From contig NC_064770.1 in assembly GCF_011397635.1 (NCBI RefSeq), forward strand, positions 27,421,603 through 27,485,602: a stretch of DNA of 64,000 nucleotides, written 5' to 3'. The position numbers and the translations under genes are program-made. Each line of letters begins with the position of its first letter. The first letter of the stretch is position 1. This DNA comes from Epinephelus fuscoguttatus. Lineage: Eukaryota > Chordata > Actinopteri > Perciformes > Serranidae. Below are positions 56,778 to 64,000 of the stretch, piece after piece. A model generated the notes under the pieces. It was not told the origin of the DNA. It worked only from the letters and a program-made list of their open reading frames with translations, and ran no database searches.

Positions 56778-59700
56778 CATCGAGAAACATCCATTATTCC
56801 TCAGTATGATTTTATTTCATTTATCCATCTGTTCCTATGTACAATCCTTTTCTCCTCTCCTCAGCTTTTTGCCATATTCTATTCTCTCCATATAATCTTC
56901 CTTACTTGTTTGATGTCTCTCTCATAGCGTGTTATACCTACTTTCTCTCTCTCTGCACACACACACACTTACTCAACACTCACACACTCTGTCTCCTTCT
57001 CTGTGGGGGTAACAGTAATGGGATTATAGGATTTCTGTTATTCACGTCCTCCTAATGCGGCAGTGCATTACCGCCCATCTTATTGGTGGATTAAGGAATT
57101 GGGGGAGAGTGATTGGCTCTTACATTTTGTCTTATTGGAAATAGTGGATTCACACAATGACTGGTCCGGTGTCTTGTGTCAAAGCAACACAACTAAGTGA
57201 GTCATTCATTCACATAAAAGCTGTGAGGGGGAAGAACATGAATTTCTTTCTTATCTGATGTTAAACATGAACATAAGAAGCTAAGTGTTTGGTTTATTCT
57301 GTTAAATTAAATGTAAATAAATTGTCTCATTTTCCTCTGTTATCAATCATGATTAACTGTTTCCCCTACTGGGGAAAATTGAGATTCTTGAGTGCACGCG
57401 CTCCACGCAACTCGTCAGCAGGGTCAGTCAACCCTCTGCCACTCCCTGTGAATAGTAAATCATTCATTCAGTACTCTGTGAGGCATCTAGGACAGAGTCC
57501 ACAACTACTGTAGAGTTAATAAGGCCATAGCCAGTGGAAGATGATAGGCAATGATGGTATAAAGCTGTTCTCTGTCTCTCGTTTTGGTTTTATTTCACTG
57601 AAGAGACCAATAATTTATCAGTTGTGGTTTTTTTTGTTGTGTAGTTTTATTACCCACCATATGGAGTTTTTCTTTCCCCAATGAAAAAGCAACATATCAC
57701 TGTGGTTTGGCGATTAACTGTGTCCAGACACTGTCTCACTCCCTCCTCCTCTCTCTGCTCTTCTGGTATTCATACAACTGACCCTTCGCTAAGTCCCGCT
57801 CCCGGGCGCAGACTGGCCAATCATAACGTAGCATCAGGCTGGCTCAGACCAGGGTCCGACAACAACACAGCTGTGCTCCGTTGACTCTAATGCAATCATT
57901 TCAGATTTCCTTCATTTTCAGGCTGGTTTTGTGGATTTGGAGCTAAATGTTGTGTCTGGGGCACGTCGTGTATTAATGATACTCGTTACCTGGAGAGATT
58001 GGAGAAAGATATACGTTTCTTCCTTGTTCCAAAAGCAAAATCAGACCCTGAAAAGTGTAGGGTTAGCTAGCTAGCTACTGAAGATATAGCCCACTGAATG
58101 TATACACATGCTGCTGTGGCTGTTTCTGCTTTTACTTTCCTCCCTGCCGAATTATTAGACTTGTCTTTATCGGGAAAAAAAACCTTTATGGAAGTTCTGC
58201 TAATTCAGTCATAAACACATTTCATTTCCTATAGATTCTTCACAATAAAAGTCCCCTGTTATTTTGTTATGTAAAAACTTTTATTGCGAAGCAGCAAAAT
58301 AGATGAGACGTTGCCACGTGGCACATCGCATCTTAACTGATCATGGAAACGGAAAGCGGTCTGGCCAAAAGCGAGCGTGGAAAAGGCCTCCAGTATTGTA
58401 CGTGTGTTATTGTGGTAATTTCATTTATCTCGCAGACTGATTCAGCGTAGCACGTACAACATATAGACTGGTGTCGCACTATAGACCAATAACAGACAGA
58501 TTGAACAGAGGAGCAGCTCTGTGTATCTCTTAGTGTTGATGGAGAACTAGTGAGTGAGTGAGTGAGTGAGTGAGTGGGGTGGAGCTGTAAGAGAGTGAGA
58601 GAGAGAGGAGAGATGACCCTATATTGATATAAATGGTGTTGTCTTAATCTACATCTTGCCTGAAAATATGTCGATATATCGTACAGAGTCGTTATATCGC
58701 CCAGCCCTTCCTCATCACAGTGGTAGCATCAAGTGACCGTGGTACAACTGTGGTGACTAGCGGTGGTGCAGTTATCATCACAGAACTAATAGGGCCTCAG
58801 CACTTTTTACAGCATTGGCAAAGCAGAAGGCATCCAACAATCTGATGATGAAGATTTAAACGTAGACACACCTCTCACCCTCCCGGCTTCCCAGCTGATT
58901 TATGACAGTGTACAAATGGACTCTGATGTGTGATTACGTAGCTTCCTCGAAGATCAGGGGAATGACACTGATGGCATTTTTATGGCGTTCTTTCTTTTGT
59001 GTTACTGTCTTTTTTTTTTTTGTCAGTGTTGAACAGCTTTTTAGGTAAATTAATTAAATCAATATGTCAGCTGCACATTTAGCTGCTCCATACAGCCAAA
59101 CCTGCACTGATGCGAACACACAGGAGGGATTACTTCAGTCTTCAGCCGGCTCCCCTGTGTATAGCCTGTCTCACCTCACTTCATTACATGTCTCCATGTC
59201 CCCTGGTAATGCCAGAATACACACACATAGGTGAGAAATCATCACAACATGCAGAAGCTTTAGCTGCTGTAATTGATAGTATCCAGCCTTTACACTGTAT
59301 ATCCGTCCTGTCGCAGCAGCTCTCTGTGTGGCTTAGACTAGACCTGACGTGCTAATAGGGGATTAGGTGTTTGTCACTTCATAAGTCGGCCTAACATCGA
59401 AACCTATTCGAGTGAGATTACCCACTCTGCCGTTTCCCAGTGCCTGCCTGGTAGAGCAAAGTTATGCTCACTCTTCTATGTACCACAGTCAGGTGCGATG
59501 GAGGTGTGAAAGTTTTAAAGGAGTAGACAGACATTTTGTGAAATGTTTTTATTCACATTCAGGTGGAGAGTTGAGAGGGTCAGCACCCCTCTCGTGTCTG
59601 CACAGTAGATTCAGAGACACCACCAGTAGCTGGGTAGCTTAGCTTAGCAGAAAGACTGGAAACACGGGAAACCAGCAACTCTAAGGCTCATTATTAGACA

Positions 59701-62700
59701 GACGTAAACAGTATATCTGGTTTATTTAATCTGCACAAAAATAATGGTGTGAAACAACAGATTTGCTTTTTTAGGGGGTGTTTTGTGCCAAACTATTAAT
59801 TGGCTCTGAGCAGTTTTAACCAGCAGACAAATGGCAAATTTTTACACTTTGGTTTTTGTACTTAAAAGAAATAACATGTTATTGTTATTACTTTTTTAAA
59901 TTTCCATTTTACAAACCATTCATATGCAAATGATCCTTGTCTGTATTGTAAATCGACTACCTGAAACTGAGCAGCGTTGTATCCTGTTTCAGTCGGCAGG
60001 TTAGAAGAACGTGAACTGGAGCTCAAGAAAGAATACAACTCCCTCCATCAGCGACACACAGAGGTAAGAGGAGGGAGAAAGGATCGGGGAGAAGGTGGAC
60101 ATTTTGAGTTGTAATCGTTAACCACATTCATGACTAGTTTCCTCTGGGTCTTTGGTTTGACTTCTGCAGATGATCCATAACTATATGGAGCATGTAGAGA
60201 GGATCAAAATGCAGCAGATTAGCGAGACTTCAGAGTCGAGCGCAGTCGGCCGAGTCAGGTAAGACCACAAATGATATGCCATGTGTCATGTGTGCACCAG
60301 TTTCCAAATAAAAAGGCAAACTCAAGCTTTAATTTAATTAAATTAAACAAAACCTTCGAGGGGAACCTATTTGTCGCCGTTCGCACCTATCATGAAAAGC
60401 TACCTGTCTGATTGTTTCTTATGAGTGACACCACATGTTATGGAAGCTGTTGCACACTGATATAAATACAGGTGTGCCTTGAGATTTGGGCTTGCCCTTT
60501 GGTGTCCCTTGGGCACAAACAGTTAGAAAACCTCTGCTCTATATCCATTAACTTTGGGTTTAATGACATTGAATGACAGACTTTGGCTGATGTGAGACAG
60601 CTTTAATAAAAATCTGAATTTCCCAGTTATAATTGGACTTTGAATGCTTCTTACAAGTCATAAACTCATAATTACTCAACTCCAACATGACATGAACGCT
60701 GCATGAGAAACACATTTGAAGCCCCTCAGGAAAAACCTTCATGGCCCATAACACAATGGACAAACTTGTCATTAAGCTCATGTGAAGGACTTATAAGGCA
60801 TATTTTTACAACAATATATCAAGAAGCCTTTTACTGGTTTTGAGTTCTGACATTATATAATCTATAACCAAACCCACTCTTTTTATTGTCTCATTTTGTT
60901 GTCCTTTTCATTTTTGTTTTATGTGTTCATTTTTATTGACGCACTTTGAGCTACATCTCTTGTATAAAAAGTACAGTGCAGTGGTTAGCATTGTCGCCTC
61001 ACAGCAAGAGGGTTCCTGGTTCAAACCCAGAGTGGGGGAGCTCCACTGTGCGGAGGTTGCATGTTCTCCCCGTGTCAGCGTGGGTTTTCTCCGGTTACTT
61101 CCTCCCACAGTCCAAAGACATGCAGGTTAATTTGTGACTCTAAATTGTCCGTAGGTGTGATTGTGAGTGTGAATGGTTGTCTGTCTCTATGTGTCAGCCC
61201 TGTGATAGTCTGGCAACCTGTTCAGTGTGTACCTGCCACTCGCCCAGTGTCAGCTGGGATAGGCTCCAGCACCCCTGCGACCCTCATTAGGATAAGTGGT
61301 AACAGAAAATGAGTGAATAGACTCTTTGTCTATTCACTCAGATCACTTTCATAATATTTTTAATGCTCATTTAAAGTTAATCAGTTCAACAAAAGTACCT
61401 GCAAGCCAAAACACTACCACAGCAAACACTTAGTTGTTAACAAGAGCTTAAAATACGCAAACCTTTCTCCCTCCAGGAGAGAGCGGCCTCTCTCTTTGGG
61501 GATCTTCCCGTCGTCTGGTGGAGCGTCTCTGCTGATCCCCGACCCCCAGGCCAGGGCAGAGACACCAGGCACAGAAGGCTGGAGGTTCACCGACCCAGCA
61601 CGGTCCAACACTAGCCTCAAGGTAGGTGTGTGAGTGGCACCTCAGTGTGAACATAAACCACAGTGGGTGGAAAATAATCATTTATTCCAGTATGATTTTT
61701 GTCCAGAGAATAAACTCATGTCTGGTTCTGACTACATGATATCAGCCTGGTATCTGACATGGGGGTGCTGGAAGGAAAATGAGCGTCAGACATGTGCTGT
61801 GCTGTAGTGAAAGACAAATGACATGTCTTTGAAGTCCCAACAGAAAAAGCCAACAAGGCGGAATATTTTTGTCTTTTTTTAACTGTATCCTCCTCTTCAC
61901 TTTCTTCTCATTATCATGCACCAGAGTGTCAGTTGTGCATCCTATCTGGTGACATGTTAAATCTTATTTGTCCGACCTGAATTATGAATTTAAATGTTTT
62001 TTTTTTCACTTGCTTCAGATTTTTTGATACCTGAGTGTTATGATCAAAATGCAAACATACAAAATGCATAAAATATGGGGAGTGATCTGATCGTTATAAT
62101 CCCTTTTCTTGGCTGAGTGTTTCCAGCCATCCTGCCAGTGCTAAAAGATAGAGGAGTTTTGGCTTTGGATCCATTTAAAAATAGAGAGTCTTTGATAAGG
62201 CTCGTGCGTGCTCAAGCGTATTTTAGTAGGCGTCTGACAAGGCCATCTCTGTTTTCAGACATCCTCCTCTTTAGCCATTGATGAATATGCAAACTTGTCT
62301 GTTCTCCTGGTGCAGCAGTCAGTGGAGATCATTAAATGTACCACATGAATATTCATAACCCAAATAGCAACCATTTCCTATTTGATGCAGACGCAACTCA
62401 TAATACTGAGCTTTGTCTTATGATGTGTGTTTTCAGTGATTTTTAATTCACCGCCTCAGATACTACTGGGGATACAAGTCATTCCTCAGACAGACATTCT
62501 TATCATTATGTCCTCTCTGATAAAATGAAGCTGTTTTTCTGCACAACAGTGACTGGCACTCAAAATAATTCCGGTGTGTGGGTTATGTTTGTATCTGTGG
62601 CAGTTCGGACCTGGAGGGTGACAATGTTAATTCATCCCACTGCTGCGTCTTTGTTAAAACTGGGACATCAGCTCTGCGGCGCGATGCATGATGGGAGCGA

Positions 62701-63925
62701 TGCCGCTGTATGGCTCGCAGCCAGTCACTGAGAGAGAAAAAGGCTAGCTGGAATGTGATTAGTTCTTATGTAATCAGTGCTACAGGACGGTTATTGTTGA
62801 GCCATGGCCTTTTGAACACGGGTGGCTTTGATATGCAGACACACTCTTAGAGTTAAACAGAGACATCATGTTTATTCGCGGGAGTGGGTGGCGTTGCAAG
62901 GGAAAAGGAACGACAGGTCGATGAGGTGCATATGTGCGCATGCCAGCCATGATCTAATCTTCATCCATGATATGAGTCACATAAGCCAAACCATCTCATT
63001 GCCTTTAAAGCTGGCATAATTACATTTTTAAATCACTGCTTTTTGTTTCATTCAAGGGGTCTTTTCAAACCAGTTAAAGGGAAACTCCACCAATTTTGCA
63101 CGACAAACACTGTTGAGGTCTTGGGGAGTGCTACTACTCATGTGAAATACGCTGTATAAAGCCTGTGGTGACTCTAGAGGGAGCTGCACAAAATCTAATT
63201 AACAAGGGTTGAGTATGAGGAGTACATGTTTGAAAATGAAATTTCAAATATGTTAAATACATTATGGGCTACTAGCATAACGCACCTGAATCTCCGGCTG
63301 ATCTGCTGGCAGTCGTGTTGCATCGTAGGTAATGTAGGCATGAGATAAAGTTATGGAATAAAAGACTATATCTCAGACCAGCCCGTCTGGCACCACTTAA
63401 ATCACCTTTCTTCCTTATTCTGATGCTCGGTTTGAACTTCAGCAGGTCGTCTTGACCATGTCTACATGCCTATTGCATTAAGCTGCTGCCATGTGATTGG
63501 CTGATTAGCTATATGCATTAATGAGCAGTTGAACAGGTGTACCTAATAAAGTGGGCGGTGAGTGTATATAGGTACAGTATACAGAACGATTGTCAAAAAT
63601 GATTCATGAACTTGATTAATGGTTAATCTATCGCTTGTGGTCTAAACTAGACGATCTGTACAATGACCTTCCCAAGTGCGCACACACACACACCATACCA
63701 CACACGCTGACACACTCTGTCACATATGATATTACTGTTCCATTCACTTCACAGACATGCACACTTTTGGGTGTATGCATTTCTGCTGAACTGCTTCTGC
63801 ACATGTGAGCTTCATTCTTACTCTTCCCCCCCAAGCAGTCGGACTTTGGCGACCCCCCAAAGGAAAGGGAGGGTAAGAGTGCGCAGGACTCTACTTGGGG
63901 GAATTCACTGGCAGACGACTGCAAG
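49928..63925 (+). CDS. spag9: spag9 (JIP4), first six coding exons; continues past the window
   Basis: Exons are 49928-50227, 56592-56712, 59993-60063, 60170-60258, 61477-61621 and 63839-63925 (or 63836-63925), with GT-AG borders and matching phases. The ATG starts [14 protein letters not shown], the SPAG9 N-terminus. Exon 1 covers the RH1 domain ([40 protein letters not shown]). Exons 2-4 continue the coiled coil ([43 protein letters not shown]). Exon 5 gives [11 protein letters not shown] and [10 protein letters not shown], which fit SPAG9 better than its paralogue MAPK8IP3. Exon 6 ([19 protein letters not shown]) is less certain and may be alternative. JIP4 is a cytoplasmic scaffold binding kinesin-1 and dynein-dynactin, JNK/p38 kinases and lysosomal or endosomal small-GTPase partners. 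The remaining exons lie outside the window. Confidence 0.9.
50855..53150 (+). repeat. Diverged repeat blocks in spag9 intron 1
   Basis: Two unclassified sequences each occur twice in direct orientation. One, at about 50,855-51,030 and 51,295-51,480, shares catcatcccccaaat and ctcaccaaa. The other, at about 51,028-51,270 and 52,835-53,150, shares ctcaggctgagataag, gtgaagtggccctttaaag and atcaagtcagcatctgct. No coding potential seen. Confidence 0.5.
51903..52088 (-). mobile_element. SINE body fragment in spag9 intron 1
   Basis: It matches, in reverse orientation, the 3' two thirds of the SINE at 60,971-61,320 (tatcccagct, cacatagagacagacag, ttcacacctac). The tRNA-like head is missing. Confidence 0.65.
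53151..55136 (+). other. spag9 intron 1, central part
   Basis: No gene seen. It holds short TG and CA runs (about 53,195-53,220 and 54,405-54,420). A fragment near 54,845-54,920 (gccgatatccaatatg) resembles a common fish hAT-like repeat. Confidence 0.4.
55137..55556. mobile_element. hAT-like MITE in spag9 intron 1
   Basis: The left end TAGGGCTAGGCAATAT pairs with the right end inverse TAGGGCTGGGCGATAT. An acctgc motif flanks both sides, so a target duplication is possible but not clean. The internal part includes tgagtgagtgag and atatcgatatat. No transposase. Confidence 0.65.
56726..56776. repeat. (CA)n microsatellite
   Basis: About 25 CA units starting 14 bp after the donor of spag9 exon 2. 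The apparent frames through it are artefacts. Confidence 0.95.
57930..58073 (+). pseudogene. THAP-like zinc-finger fragment in spag9 intron 2
   Basis: The + strand frame reads [20 protein letters not shown], then [18 protein letters not shown] and EKC before a TAG. This resembles the start of the THAP-type DNA-binding domain found in some fish DNA-transposon proteins. Only the N-terminal part remains. The assignment is from memory and tentative. Confidence 0.4.
58465..58708. mobile_element. hAT-like MITE fragment in spag9 intron 2
   Basis: It matches the right half of the MITE at 55,137-55,556 (aacagaggagcagctctgtg, atatcgcccagccct). The left end is missing. The tgag tandem tract is longer here. 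Confidence 0.65.
59513..59860 (+). repeat. Dispersed teleost repeat in spag9 intron 2
   Basis: It starts ttttaaaggagtagacagac and includes tagcttagcttagcagaaag and aagactggaaac. From memory this belongs to a very common teleost interspersed repeat. Class not determined. Confidence 0.5.
60971..61320 (+). mobile_element. tRNA-derived SINE in spag9 intron 4
   Basis: Box A-like TGGTTAGCATTG begins at 60982 and box B GGTTCAAACCC lies at 61018-61028. The tRNA-unrelated body follows (gcatgttctccccgtgt, tccaaagacatgcaggtt, gggataggctccagc) and it ends in a short gaaaatgagtgaat tail. Confidence 0.8.
61622..63072 (+). other. spag9 intron 5, left part
   Basis: No gene, RNA or clear repeat recognised. 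Short frames are not supported by splice logic or known domains. Confidence 0.4.
63073..63330 (+). repeat. Dispersed repeat in spag9 intron 5
   Basis: It includes aaagggaaactccaccaatt and ggtgactctagagggagctg. From memory this is a dispersed fish repeat. Boundaries approximate. Confidence 0.4.
63371..63564 (-). mobile_element. Tc1-like transposon remnant
   Basis: Read from 63,564 on the - strand it begins with an inverted-terminal-repeat-like cactcaccgcccactttatt and aggtacacc. Then come catggtcaagacgacctgct and ttcaaaccgagcatcag, ahead of a shortened start of a transposase-like frame (ggtgccagacgggctggtct). It fits a widespread Tc1-like fish element. The rest is deleted. Confidence 0.6.
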
Positions 63926-64000
63926 GTAGTTGGATGAGTGAAGGCTGGCGGAAGTGCCCGTGGCAGCAGCAGCAGCACGCCTGCATTGGCTGTGGACGGC

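Noticed and set aside
56521..56927. Frames through the CA repeat
   Set aside because: They overlap spag9 exon 2 and a microsatellite. The His/Thr runs are simple-sequence artefacts.
63628..63978. 116-codon - strand frame
   Set aside because: Antisense to the probable spag9 exon 6 and low-complexity CA sequence. No recognisable domain.

Overview
The window looks like a teleost (probably percomorph) chromosome. Genes are split by short GT-AG introns, the repeats are typical of fish (L1-clade and L2/Rex1-type LINEs, tRNA-derived SINEs, hAT-like and Tc1-like DNA elements), and the right-hand gene is a clear vertebrate spag9/JIP4. No organism-specific marker was found, so the species is not named.

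Positions 1 to about 48,580 hold a tandem array of seven copies of an interferon-induced protein 44-like (IFI44-like) gene, all on the + strand, with ATGs at 820, 10315, 19082, 25972, 34011, 39989 and 44346. Each copy has the same layout: an ISRE-like site, two short non-coding exons, then seven coding exons (about 49, 34, 199, 153, 172, 101 and 162 nt). The products are 288-289 aa P-loop GTPase-like proteins. Copies 1, 2, 3, 4, 5 and 7 are open from ATG to stop. Copy 6 is a pseudogene (lost splice donor plus a nonsense codon). The core exons are nearly identical between copies, but the first coding exon, always beginning Met-Gly, differs in each, and copy 3 carries two such exons in series. 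The left edge of the array lies outside the window.

The spacers between copies are themselves duplicated. They carry L2-type LINE remnants, a hAT-like element with an open internal frame, orphan 3' ends of missing gene copies, a GATATC-rich terminal-inverted-repeat element, MITEs and a SINE. The copy 1-2 spacer also holds a defective L1-clade LINE (about 4.3-8.5 kb, - strand) interrupted by a hAT element with a perfect 8-bp target duplication. Blocks about 15 kb apart (copy 2-3 and copy 4-5) are near-identical, and allele patterns in exons 5 and 6 disagree, which points to unequal crossing-over and gene conversion.

The array ends at a poly-T tract and an L2-type LINE 3' end (48,541-49,155). 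From 49,928 to the end of the window lie the first six coding exons of spag9 (JIP4; + strand; continues past the window), with large introns full of dispersed repeats. Its upstream region holds two perfect CRE palindromes, one directly abutting a TCACGTGA E-box.

If functional, the IFI44-like copies would form an interferon-responsive, rapidly evolving effector cluster whose copies differ mainly in a possibly lipid-modified N-terminus. spag9 is a conventional conserved neighbour (a motor and MAP-kinase scaffold) with no evident functional link to the array.
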